From the NCBI RefSeq assembly GCF_022605725.1, contig NC_065567.1, positions 34,885,127 to 34,949,126 of the forward strand: 64,000 nt of DNA, read 5' to 3'. The stretch's first letter is position 1; the number at the start of each line of letters is the position of its first letter. The translations under genes were made by a program, and so were the position numbers. This document shows positions 22,916-34,199 of this stretch, piece after piece. This DNA comes from Anthonomus grandis grandis. Taxonomy: Eukaryota > Arthropoda > Insecta > Coleoptera > Curculionidae. The notes below the pieces were generated by a model. The model did not search any database. It had not been told where the DNA came from and was given only the letters and a program-made list of their open reading frames with translations.

Positions 22916-24235
22916 TACTTGTACACAGAATTAAAACAAGAAACAGTTAATATAATGTTTATGGTTATTATTTTAGTACAAGTTAGGACATTTTTAGTGC
23001 TTCAATTTAAATAAAAAAATTGTGATTTTGGAGGAATTGGAGCACAAATTTTCAGTGATGCAAAATTCTATTAATATTTTGTACTATTTGCCACCTAATT
23101 ATTGTACTAATGATCGGCCTTTAAAGCGAGTGGTAAACGATGCATTGATACTAGTACTCAAAAAATGCCATTATTTCGAAAATACTTAATAATTTTTAAC
23201 CTTGTTATCTTTTGTTTTTATGGCCTAGCATAATATTTTTAATTAAATAATATATTTCACTTCTTGTGTAGGTACTTATTTCAAGTCCATATTTGGACTT
23301 AACATATGTATGTTATTTTAATTAAAAAAATTTATATTTTTTGCGATCAAAAAATTCAGGAATACAAGTTTCAGTTCAATTTCTTTTTTTTTCTAATCTC
23401 AACAGGGCTAAGATTAAGGTATCACCCTTGAAAATGAAACTTTTGATATAAGCATCATTTACATATTCATCAATATAAAACAAACGGAAATTAATGATGT
23501 GATAAATAAAATATTTAAAAACGCAAAAAATAGAGAAAACATTAAGAGTTACATTAAAAGAGGTCCACTGCAGCTCTTGTGGACACAAATAAAAACATAA
23601 TTAGTAGGGCAATTAACTAAGGAAATCATAATGGCTCATTTACCTTAAAATAAAAGTGTGTCACGTGATTAAATTTCATATAACCAGCATGCATTTAACC
23701 CAATAACAATTTACAGAGTAAACTTAACTTACCCTTTAATTTAATTATCCAATAAACCTTAAAACCCTTGCGGGGAAAAATCATATATAGCTTAGTACAT
23801 AATTTTCCGGACCGAAACTAGGTATTGTAGCTGTAAAGTAAAGGTTTAATTTTTCCGAGATCAAAATGTGTTTCCGAGAAAAAGGCCATAATTTTCCCTT
23901 CCAAATCAAATCGATTGGAAAATACACATCCGTAATTCTTTGTTTCAGTTTATTGGGTAATTTGTTGGTCACCAAATGGTCTTTTATTGAATTTAAACAT
24001 ATTGGTTTGCCAATGCTATAGAAAATTAGAATTTAGATTTACACAACTAGGAATAAAGTATTGCTTGAAAAGTTATCGGGTTACTTATTGATTAGATACG
24101 TTTTAATTAATTTGATGACATCAGATGATATTTGCTAGTTTTTCTTCAAAACATCTGTCCATGCTACTGATATAAAAAATAAACAAAATACTACTTGTTA
24201 TTCTATTCAATAATTATAAAACATTAGCTGACAGA
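22916..24235. other. AT-rich non-coding stretch
   Basis: No domain, RNA gene or terminal repeat was recognised. Open frames are short and without motif. Confidence 0.4.
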
Positions 24236-24239
24236 ACAG

Positions 24240-24766
24240 CAACCGATACAAGAATAACTATGGCTGTCTTTGTTCCTCATATAACGAACCATAATATTTC
24301 AGACGAAGGAGTAAAAGCTGAATAGGAAGAGTTACGCCATTATAAAATATTGTTAGTAAATACAAATTGAATGTAATGTAATGTTGAATGGCACTAACAT
24401 GGAATTTAAATACCATTCTCCTTGACTATTAGGACCCATTAGGACTTTATTTTAGCAAAGACGATCTGGTAACCTGATCATAAACTTCAATATTCTTAAA
24501 GATTAAATTTTCTTTTTAAGGATTAACTTGGCCCAACCGATCCTTGGTTAAGGTTGATAAATCAGGCAACCAAATATAAATGAAAGAAAATGGATATCAG
24601 AGAACAGCTGATTTCAATGTCTGCCAACCAGATGATGAAATTTTCGTATTTCATTATCTGGTTGTCAGCCTGTAAAGCAGATGATCCGTTTTACGAAAAG
24701 AACCTTTGCTTGGTTGTAGGTTTTATCAGAATGAAAAATGAGATGTATCAGAATGAATGTTATTAA
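24240..24766 (+). repeat. Left part of a diverged repeat array
   Basis: Blocks here recur at 30820-31080 in the same order: CACTAACATGGAATT, a GATCATAAA block, GGTTAAGGTTGATAAATCAG-like sequence and an AGAACAGC block. A TCTTTGCTTGGTT block also recurs at 31430. The Jockey-like element that begins near 24767 therefore interrupts the array that continues from 29575. Confidence 0.6.
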
Positions 24767-25628
24767 ATTACCACATTACCAGACAATATAATCTTGAAGT
24801 CTATTGCTGTGAATAATTTTGCTAACACTTTTAATCTTGTTCAGTGTAATCACATCCTAAACTATAATAGCAGACTATTGGATCTTGTTTTATCTAACTT
24901 CACCTGTACTGTTTCGCGTAGTGACGTGCCTTTTGTCTTGGAGGATTTGCATCACCCTGCACTGGAAATTGATTTTACTGTCTCAGGCCAACGTGTCTAT
25001 AATTTTCAACTTAATAAAAACTTACCTCATTCTTTTAACTTTAGAAAGGCCAACTTCCATCTCCTTTATGACTCGATTCTTGAAGCTGACTGGTCTACTG
25101 TGTATTTATCCTCTAACGTTAATGATGCATGTGGAGCCCTATATGATATATTGAATGGCATATTTGCCGCACACATTCCTCTTAAGCAGCAACGTAAAAT
25201 AAGAGTTCCAAATTATTATTCTCGAGAAATGATTAAGAACATTTATAGGAAAGAAAAGGCTTTCAAGGACTTTAAAATGTACAATTATCCATTCTTTCAA
25301 AATAAATTCCATTCTCTTAGACGCCTTATCAAACTACAAATACGCAATGAATATAAGTTGTATATATCAAACACATCTAGCTTTTGGAATTTTATTGGTT
25401 CTAAGAAGGCTGGCACCAGGATTCCTGGTATGATGAGGCTACCCGATGACGTGGTAATTAAAGACCCACAAGACATAGTTCATGCTTTTGCACTGTTCTT
25501 TGGTGAGGCATTTATACAATCAAATTTCATTAACCATTCGTCGACGTCTGATAATGTGCCCCACTTTGACATTTCCAACGTTGATGCTTCCCAGATTATT
25601 TTGGCTACACTCTTAAAAATAGGTGAAT
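24767..25628 (+). pseudogene. Jockey-like retrotransposon ORF2, first part
   Basis: An open frame of about 278 codons runs to 25630. Its first third has RLLDLVLSNFTC...PFVLEDLHHPALEI, the C-terminal end of an APE-type endonuclease (the loop before the final His). The rest, with YYSREMIKNIYRKEKAFKDFK and DPQDIVHAFALFFGEAF, is the linker that precedes the RT in Jockey-type elements. The frame has no start codon of its own and the upstream endonuclease is missing, so the element is 5'-truncated, as is common for non-LTR insertions. The RT continues at about 27814 after a 2.2-kb insertion. Confidence 0.75.
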
Positions 25629-27812
25629 AAAAATTCAACAATTGTATAGATTTTACATACAATTTGATTCTGGAAATGGTACAGAATCAATTTGTGTAGA
25701 ATTTCTCTATGCTATTGTGTTTAAACAACTGTGGTTCTATAATCAACAAATTGTGTATCAATTTGATTTATTTTATTGTATATATAGTACACTATTTGTG
25801 TACTTAAATTCGACAATATTTTATATTTATTTAATATAATTGTTTAGTAAAAAAGCAAACTCTTAGTGTTTTTTTAACATGGTATGTACAGGAAAAAAAC
25901 ACAATTTGTGCATTTTAAATACACACGTTAGTGTAGGTTGTTTTAACAATATATTTTATTTTCTTCCATTTCAACTATTAAATTTTATTACAAATTGTGT
26001 ATAATAATACTATATATTGTTTTATAAATTTAAATATAGTGTAGGTTACTTATTTTAGGTTTGTATATCAAATTAACATAAGAACTGGAGTTTTTTATTA
26101 CAATGTTTTGTATTTATATTCATAAAAATTTAAAAATAATCAATATATTTGTATTAAAAAAATAAACAAATTGTTTAAAAATTTAAAATACATTTTAGAG
26201 AATTTCGTCATAAATCTGTGTAATAATAAATTCTAGTGAGCCTGGGAAAAACAGGATAAAAAAAAGCTGTTTTTTTTATTTTAACAATTTATTTAATTGT
26301 ATGAAATATTTTCGAAAATTCCACCATTAATACATTAAAGCAATGTATTAAATATTTTCTTCAATCGTTTCAAACCTAAGTTTTTTCCATAGATATTTTA
26401 CACTGTCTCCTTTATAGCACCTGTAGCACCTTTTAGCTCCATGTAAGTTTAGGGGATCTGGGTGGACACGATATATCTACAGGAGCCTTCCTTCCTATCT
26501 AATAAAAAAAAATCTTAATTATTTGTTTTAATAGTAATAGCCTAGGTAATTTTTAAGAAATTTTTAAAATTTAATTTTAAAAGGTTTTTAGTTTGTTGAT
26601 AATAGTTTAATTACCATAGTAACATATCCAAACTATGATTAAGTAGATACCATTTTGTAATACAAATTGAAATACAAATGCAATAAAGGTTACAAATTTA
26701 ACCGACCTCTACATTAAAATTGGATAGGTACAAAGATAAAAAAAAATGTAAAAAAAGTAAGTATTCCTACTTATCTATTCTACTGTAAAGTTATCAGTTA
26801 TCACTGAAAAACTAAATAGGTACCAGCTACCTGTCTAAACATCAAAATATCCAGTAAATTCCAAAGTATACAATAAATGCAAAAAAAATATGGTGCTTAC
26901 CTAATTACCTACCTACAAACTGCTCCTGGAGTTGGTCCAATAAACCCCACTCCTTAAGTTTATCTTCAACGAATATATCCATTTTTTTCTTATGCAATTT
27001 TAACACTTAACGGAACGAAAAAACCTTAAAACAAATTAATGCCGGCCGATTGATTGAAGGACTGAAGAATGAACAGTTGAACACCTGTGGCACTGGGAAT
27101 TATAGCAATGCTGCCATCAAATGTATCTTTAGGATTACACCGCCAATTAAAAAAGTTACGTTTCCTTTTTCCTTACGCGTGTTATTATCACGATATTATT
27201 TAAATAAATAAAATAAGAACTTATGCTGATTGGGCTTATTTTTAAATATCCTATTAAATCATTTTCAATTAACAACTTTAAATCGACTGCAAATTTTGAT
27301 GCATACCTTTACAACTGTTTAATATTGAATCTGGCAACATTGACGCTAACAACGAAGTTCTAGCGGCAAAGGCAAGGGCGTCGGGCGCGTCCTCCTTTAT
27401 ACACAATTGTGTATTAGAACTACACAATACATAGTTTAAAATTCTATAATTGTGAAGGGCTATTAGCAAGAATCGTTTTTATTCTACACAATTGTAAATA
27501 AAATCAACACAAGCCAGAATAAAAAAATAATTAAAAATTGTAGTAAAAATATACTTGGTTATTAGATTTTTTACCAAACTGCATTGGATTAAAAAAAAAA
27601 TGTGGAATATTTATACACATTATCTTAATAATTAATATCCACTTATGGTGTATTAATTTAATATGCAATAATTGTATAAAATATACACATTAAAACATAT
27701 ACAAAATGCCTGAGAATTTTTATCTAACAATTGTGTATTAAAATTAAACATTTTTTTTTACACAACAAAATGTGAAAAAATCCATCGGGATTTTTCTGTG
27801 TGTAGTAAAAAA
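25629..27812. mobile_element. 2.2-kb AT-rich insertion of unknown class
   Basis: The Jockey-like frame stops here and resumes about 2.2 kb later. Similar A-rich strings lie on both sides (AAAAATAGGTG at 25616 and AAAAATAAGGTG at 27813), perhaps a target duplication. The insert carries many ACAATTGTGTA/TACACAATT-type palindromic motifs near both ends, for example around 25650, 25750, 27405, 27485 and 27730. Its right end reads, inversely, ACACACAGAAAAATCCCGAT. No transposase was recognised. A short reading frame with a plausible splice donor lies inside on the - strand. Confidence 0.55.
26914..26982 (-). CDS. Possible first coding exon inside the 2.2-kb insertion
   Basis: On the - strand ATG at 26982 opens a frame reading MDIFVEDKLKEWGLLDQLQE and three to five more residues. 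It then meets AG|GTAGGT or AG|GTAATT, either of which is a fair splice donor. The next candidate acceptor (a T-rich tract ending in AG at 26500-26499) leads into a short open stretch with APVDISCPPRSPK. The amphipathic EDKLKEWGL start resembles a SAM-like domain seen in several insect repeat-encoded proteins, but I cannot assign it. Existence as a gene is uncertain. Confidence 0.3.
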
Positions 27813-27813
27813 C

Positions 27814-29290
27814 TCAAAAATAAGGTGTGCCTAGCTTCTTACTTAAAGATTGCATTGGTGTCCTGGCTGATCCGCTGACCTACGTTTTCAACTTAATACT
27901 GTCAACAGAACAGATTCCTGAAATTCGGAAGACTGTTAAAATAATCCCTATTTAAAAAAACTGGGGACTCTGATCAAATCGTGAACTACAGGCCAATCTA
28001 ATTACTCTGTAACTTCTCAAAAATTTTCGAAATTATCCTGAATCGGTCGCTATTTAGTCACGCAAAAGAACTCATCTCTGTATACCAGCATGGATTTTTT
28101 AGCGGGCGATCTTGTGTTACTCACTTACCCTGTCTGTCTAGCCACATCTGTGAATCACTTGATATTAATACTCAAGTCGATGTTATATATACCGACTTAC
28201 AAAAAGCCTTTGATCGGATAGATCACTATATTTTGTTGCATAAATTAACTCAGTATGGTTTCTCAGGGAGATTATTTAATTCATTTCATTCCTACTTGAT
28301 TGGTAGATCTCAATATGTTGAATATGAGGGCTTTAAATCAAAACTTTTTAACGTAACGTCGGATGTGCCACAGGGCTCGAACCAGGGTCTGCTCCTGTTT
28401 AGTTTTTTTATAAATGACTTGATTGAGTCACTCACTTGTTATAGGCTGGCTTTTGCCGATGATTTGAAGCTATATTTAAATGTATATGGTTTGGAGGATT
28501 GTGGTTTTCTCTAGAACTGTCTGAATACATTGGAGGTATGGTGCGCTGTTAACAGTTTAGGCTTGAATGCGGCTAAATGTAGTGTGGTCAGTTACTCTAG
28601 ATCAAAAACACCCTTAAATTTTAATTACTTTATTAATGATACTATTTTGAGTAGATTAGAGCAAATTACTGATCTTGGTATCACCTTTGACTCTGAATTT
28701 ACATTCGTTCTACACTTCAACAATATAGTCAAGTCAGCCCTGAGAAGGTTTGGGTTCATAATTAGAAGTTCTCAGAGTTTTACTTTGGAATCTACTTTAA
28801 GACTGCTTTTCTATTGCTTTGTGAGATCAAAACTGGAGTTTGGCTGCATTATATGGAACCCGCTCTATCAGAATCATGTTGGTCTCCTTGAATCTGTTCA
28901 GCGTAGATTTGCTAAGTTTTTGGACTTTAAGCAGGATGGCATATATCCGGTTAGAGGGTTTGATCATCGGCAACTATTGGAACGCTTCAATCTACATCCA
29001 TTACATCTCAGAAGAATGATCTTCTTTGTAAAATTCCTGCATGTGTTACTGAATGGATTCATTGATAGTCCTGTACTTCTTTCTGGTGTACGTTTCATGG
29101 TGCCTAGGCTTAATGCTAGACATCCTAACATTCTTTCTGCCAAGGTGTCATACTAACATCCTGTTGAAATCGCCACTATATACAATATGCGCTATATTTA
29201 ATCGGATCTGTCACATGTGCGATATAAATTTCTCTCCGGTTCATGTGATTGTCGATATCTTGGTGGATCATTACTCTTGGGATTAAGACC
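27814..29290 (+). pseudogene. Jockey-like retrotransposon ORF2, reverse transcriptase part
   Basis: The frame resumes with GVPSFLLKDCIGVLADPLTY (from about 27824) and continues through an NYRPI-equivalent region with stops. FFSGRSCVTHLPCLS comes next, then VIYTDLQKAFDRIDH (about 28180-28225), VPQGSNQGLLLFSFFINDL and AFADDLKLYLNV (28450-28485), the active site. A TAG at 28512-28514 interrupts the frame, which then stays open in the same frame to about 29150 with RSKLEFGCIIWNP and LESVQRRF. A frameshift near 29150 leads to the C-terminus ending SPVHVIVDILVDHYSWD at 29286. Damage is light compared with its neighbours. An AT-rich 3' UTR-like region to about 29570 follows. Confidence 0.8.
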
Positions 29291-30372
29291 CATTTCTTTG
29301 TGTTATAGTTAGTGGGTATATTGCAGTTAATTTAATTTAATTTTGTTGAATATGTGATTATCTTGTTAAACTTTTATAATTGGGTTTTTATATCATATTA
29401 ATAGTTATTTTTTCTAATTTTTTGGATTACTTTTGAGATTGTGACTTTACTTTACTTTTTTCTTTTCTTTTCATTCTTTTAGGTTTGTTTGTGTGTGTTT
29501 TTTTTTAACTATATTTTTCATTGTTTTGCAACTGTTTCCTGTTATTGGGCAAGTTATTATTATTGAAGTAAGCAAGCCCTGATGATAATACTGAGTCGGA
29601 ACTCACCAAATACTAAAAGAGTGCAGGCGTAGAATTGAAATACTACAAGGCTTTACTATAAAGCATCTATTAGAACAGGAAGAGTACATAATAACATTGA
29701 ATCTGCACCTCTACTTAGACCAACAGGTAGATCAACTAAATGAACTGCTCATGGATTCTGCTAATGACCTAAAACACCGAAAAATCAGGAATAACTGTAA
29801 GGCATTGAGACAGGACATCATTATAGCCTCGTAAGAGTCAAGGGAAAAAATCAGAATAACATACTTGCAGAATACATTGATCGTAATGCTCTATATACGG
29901 GAAATGATCTATCTTACAAAGATTTATTTAGTAAAGACAGCACAAACATGGAATTCAAAATCCATACTTCTTGAATATTAAGATTAACGACTATATAAGG
30001 TTCCAAATAAGAAGACTAGGTTCATTCCAGTAACGAAAAAACGTGAAAATGAAAAAAACATTCCAAAACTAATATATGTTCTATCAATAGCATTGAGTCT
30101 CGGAAGAGTACCTAGTACTGCAGAAAAAAGGCTTCCAAGGCTTAGGTATTCTGAGGACAAGATATACTCAAAGCTTGCTTAAGAAGAACTAATTACAAGT
30201 TTATGAAATTAGCAGACCATATGGTCTTGTTATAAGCAAGCCTAGTTAATAATACTGAGCCATGTCTTAATTAATACTAAAAAGACTGATAAAGATTTTA
30301 AATGTTAGAATACAACCAGCCTGGGCCGTAAAGTCTATATTCAAACAGGCTAGCAAAGAGGGCATAAAAAGC

Positions 30373-30606
30373 TTGACTCTGCACCTCTCCTTGGGCCAAG
30401 AGGTAGATCAGCTAAAAAAACTGCTCATGGAATCACTGCAATACATTGAGACAGGACATCATCATACGCTCTTAAGAGTCAAGGGACAAAAAGAGAATAA
30501 CTTAATGCAAAACATTCTTCATAATATCTTCCAGTATCCAACCAAGGTTGGTTTGGTGCTTTTTGTAGTAGTGACAGATTTCCACACTTTGACTGTTATA
30601 AAGTAA
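30373..30606 (+). CDS. Unrecognised open frame in repeat unit 2
   Basis: It encodes about 77 residues, starting at the ATG in a GACTCTGCACCTCTCCTTG context. The product has LHLSLGQEVDQLKKLLMES, then TGHHHTLLRVKGQKEN. Residues 1-50 align with the frame at 31677-31982 and with the broken equivalent at 29700-29850. No known domain is recognised and no splice or promoter signal is evident. It may be a degenerate exon carried by the repeat, or chance preservation. Confidence 0.2.
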   Translation: MTLHLSLGQEVDQLKKLLMESLQYIETGHHHTLLRVKGQKENNLMQNILHNIFQYPTKVGLVLFVVVTDFHTLTVIK

Positions 30607-31676
30607 AATTCTAAGTGTAATAAAATTTCAGTGCAAAGAAAGAGGTGACCAGATGTGGTTCAGATTTATATTTAATAATTCAAGCAAGTCATATCGCTTA
30701 TATGATAGAAATAAAAATTGATATGCTCCATTCACGCCAAATGATCTATCTCATATTTTGCAACTTCCTTGTGAAAGTGAACAAACTGAACGTAATTAAT
30801 CAAAGAATTATTCATTTAAGACGACACTAACATGGAATTCGAATACTATTCTTCTTGACTATCGAAATTAACGGCTCCATTAGGTCATTATAGAAATCCG
30901 AAAGACTGCGTTTTGGCAAAACATGATCGGTGATTCTGATCATAAAATTCCAAACCCTAAAATAATTTAGAAGGAATAACTTTGCATTAACGGGTCCTTA
31001 GTTAAGGTTGATGAATCAGCAAAATAAATTTAAATAAAAGAAAATAGATCTCAGAGAACAGCAGATTTCCGTGGCTGTCAAAAAGATGATGAAGTACAGA
31101 AAACTTATAAAGCAGATTTTACTAAAATAATGGATCTAAAGAGTCAACGTAGCATGAAAATTTAACCAATGAATACATATAATGAAGAACAACAATAGAT
31201 CTCTATGGGGTTAATTGATAGAGATATGAAAGTGATACTAAGACCAATCAATGATGCAACTTCAGAACATAATCAGATAATGAATATTTAAAGTAAGAGC
31301 TATTACCACTATTTTCAAGTAAGAAAACTGGGTTCATTCTAGGAACGAAAAAACATGACCATGAAAAAACTTTTTCGAAACAATAGCTGTTTTATCGATA
31401 ACGTTAGGGTTTAAAATCGTATCAAATGGAAAAAATCTTTGCTTGGTTCTAGGTTCTATCAGAAGAGTTCTTAGTACTGCAGAAAAAAAAGATTCTAAAC
31501 CTTAGGTATGATGATGACAAGATATACAAGATATTTCAAAGAAAGATCTAATTCGATTGACAAGTAAATAAGCAGACTATATAGTCTTGCAATAAGCAAG
31601 CAATAATACTGGGTTGGAACCAACTTCGACCATAAAGCATATATTCAAACAGGCTAGCAAATAGTTCATAAAAATC

Positions 31677-31982
31677 TTGAGTCTGCACCTCTACTTGGAC
31701 CAACAGGTAGATCAACTAAAAGAACTGCTCATCGAATCTGCTAATAGCATAAAACGCAGAAAGATCAGAAATCATAGCAAGACAGGACACCATCATAGCC
31801 TCTTAAGAGTCAAGAGACAAGACGAGGGAATAACATACTTACAGGACACATTGATCATAATATCTTCCAGTAGTTCCTTAGTGACTGGGAGCATATATGT
31901 GGTTTGCAATAGATGTGATCCAACTAAAGTTAAGCTTCTCGTAAAAGTGATGGATTTTCTCAGTTTGACCACTGTAAAGTGA
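31677..31982 (+). CDS. Unrecognised open frame in repeat unit 3
   Basis: It encodes about 101 residues with LHLYLDQQVDQLKELLIES, KTGHHHSLLRVKRQ and a hydrophobic serine-rich tail, parallel to the frame at 30373-30606. Pairwise similarity between the two products in the first 50 residues is clear by eye. The first unit at 29700 has the same text interrupted by stops. Function is unknown, and it could be a decayed transposon gene. Confidence 0.2.
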   Translation: MSLHLYLDQQVDQLKELLIESANSIKRRKIRNHSKTGHHHSLLRVKRQDEGITYLQDTLIIISSSSSLVTGSIYVVCNRCDPTKVKLLVKVMDFLSLTTVK

Positions 31983-32124
31983 ATTTCCTTGTAGATTTGT
32001 TTTATTTCAGCAAATATAACTGGATTGTGACCAGATGTTTAGCTTTCAAGAAGTTGATTTAGAATCAAGTCGATTAGATGAGAGAAGGACAAAATTGATA
32101 AGCGCTATATACGCGAAAGCTAAA

Positions 32125-32125
<1 letters not shown>

Positions 32126-32192
<67 letters not shown>
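32126..32192 (+). repeat. (AAT)n microsatellite at the retrotransposon 3' end
   Basis: About 22 uninterrupted AAT units lie exactly at the 3' end of the - strand retrotransposon, as (ATT)n in its own sense. This position suggests that it arose as the tail of the insertion. Confidence 0.9.
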
Positions 32193-34170
32193 TTTATTTC
32201 GAAAAAACAATAATACAAAGTAACTAAGAATACAGTCGGAAACACAATTAACTACTAAGTTTGTGCGTGTTCCCATGCAAAATATATAGATATATCAAGT
32301 TCAGACAAAATAAAATCTAATATAATGTGAACAGTATAGTGATTACAAGCTAGCAACAATTAACATTAACCAAACAATTGTTCAATATTAATATGAATGA
32401 TTCAAGTTTTTATTCTATACTTGATCCTGGCATAAGGTTTATTTCTCAAATTAAGAGGCATAATATTGTAAATTTCTGGAGCTGTATAAATTAACGATCT
32501 TTTAGTAAAAGTAAAATTTATTTTAGGAAAGTATAGAGGATTGTTACTTTGAAATCTGGTTGCCAAAGGCAATACTGTTCTACTTTTAGATTTTTTTTTT
32601 CGAATTCGAACTAACTATACCAGCGGATTGTTCTCATCAAGTAGATCACGAAAATACCGGGTTATACGAGAATCCGAGCAGAACTAAGAAATCGAGTATT
32701 TTTTCAACCTCGTTTTTGAGGCCAAAAATGGACATTAAAAATGCCATATCTCGGCTATCGTAAAAGCTACGACCTTGCGGATGGTCTCGTTGGATTCAGA
32801 AGGACGAAACTAAGACAAAACTACAACTATTTTATTATTACAAAGAAGTCTTGTAACTGAATTTACATAAATGTGATGCAGCTATAAATTATTTCTAAAT
32901 AAACAAACTTTCAGCAATGCTTTTTGAGCAATAATAGGAGGATCAAGAACAGACCTATAAGAAGCACCCCATACACTTATACCATAACCAAGTACAGACT
33001 CCGCTACAGTTTTATACAATGACAAGATTGTCTTTTTTAACAAAGAATGCCTTAATATGTAAAACTTATACAACAACTTACGTATTTTACCAATTATGTA
33101 ATCAATATGCACATTCCATTTTAGTAAGTTGTCAAAAAATACTCACAAATATTTTACACTATTGATACAATCATTTTTAGTGTTACACTGACAAAAATTG
33201 TAAGTTGATTGAATTCAATAAATAAATTCAATAAATTCAATAAATGAATTCTTAATGTAGTGTAACCTAGCAGATCAGAATTATTTTTGGCATAATACAT
33301 AAACTTTTGTTTTGTCGGTATTTAAAGTTAGCAGACTGAAATCAAACCAATTTTTTGCTTTATTTTTGACTCCCTCCCAACTGCTATCTTTAATTATTAA
33401 GCAGGTGTCATCAGCAAAACATACCACACTATCTTTTGGGATAACTGAAAAAAGACCATTGATGTACCGTGTAAATAAAAGAGGCCCAAGCACAGTACCC
33501 TGTGGCACACCATACTCCATCGCACGTCCAGAACTCAGTGTTTCATTCATTTTTACCTGCTGTTGCCTATTTTCTAAAAACGATTTTAATAATTGATATG
33601 ATAATCCAATTATACCCAGATCACCTAGACGTATCAGCAAAATATGTTGGGACACAGTGTCAAAGGCTTTGGCTAAATCAATAAAAATGGTCAAGCATTT
33701 CATACCCGAGTTTAAACCAGAGACAATGTGGTTGGTTACCTTTATAAGTGCATCCTCTGTACTGCAATTTTCCCTAAAGCGATACTGCTCATTAGATAAC
33801 AAATGATACTTATTTATAAATTCAGTGAGTCGTAATTTTAGGCATTTTTCAATTAATATACTAACTGAACTGGTAAAAACAATTGGTCTATAATTAGACG
33901 ATTCTTCCCTCCTACCAGCCTTGAAAAGGGGGATAATAATTGTTTTTTTAAGAATATCAGGATAAATGCCAGATGAAAAAATTTGGTTTATTAAATAAGT
34001 CAAAGGTTTTAAGAGAGGTTTATAATGTAGTTTAGTTATTTCATTAGAAATAATGAAATAAATTGTTTCAATGCTTGATTCGGGTTCTAAAACCCAATTG
34101 CTCCCAAACCATGAGAAACTGAAATACTTGCTACTGGCCTTTATATAACAGTTTAATGGACATTTCATGT
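32129..34170 (-). pseudogene. CR1/Jockey-like retrotransposon, RT to 3' tail
   Basis: A 295-codon open frame (34168-33281) carries RT motifs in order: ILKKTIIIPLFKAGRREESS, NYRPIVFTSSVS, NEQYRFRENCSTEDAL, CLTIFIDLAKAFDTV, YGVPQGTVLGPLLFTRYING and VVCFADDTCLII, then LTLNTDKTKVYVL. The C-terminal part continues at 33112-32882 (LYKTVAESVLGYGISVWGA) after about 150 bp of inserted AT-rich sequence. It ends around 32590-32420 with RTVLPLATRFQ and NNPLYFPKINF after a second insertion (about 32600-32880). The 3' end has an AATAAA-like signal and a perfect (ATT)n tract at 32129-32192, the kind of microsatellite tail some non-LTR elements carry. The 5' part is missing. Confidence 0.8.
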
Positions 34171-34199
34171 GCTTAATAAGAAAAAAACTACTGCTCCAG

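Larger units (their letters stand above)
29575..32050 (+). repeat. Diverged tandem repeat array with coding-like units
   Basis: Three related stretches share landmarks in order: AAGCAAGC...AATACTGAG, ...TATATTCAAACAGGCTAGCAAA, a CTGCACCTCT-CTT block, GGTAGATCAACTAAA, GAACTGCTCAT and GACAGGACATCAT. They lie at about 29580-29900, 30230-30690 and 31600-32050. Between them AACGAAAAAACRTGA, ...TTAGTACTGCAGAAAAAA and AAGATATAC blocks recur at 30030-30180 and 31345-31530. Two units hold open frames (30373-30606 and 31677-31982) with similar products, LHL-L-Q-VDQLK-LL--S and GHHH-LLRVK. Similar open frames in diverged copies hint at a once-coding unit. I do not recognise it. Confidence 0.65.

Noticed and set aside
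24240..24766. Endonuclease N-terminus of the Jockey-like element
   Set aside because: The sequence matches the surrounding repeat array instead, so the element is 5'-truncated at about 24767.
32046..32276. Open frame on the - strand with a long tyrosine run
   Set aside because: The run is the (AAT)n microsatellite read in one frame; no protein is implied.
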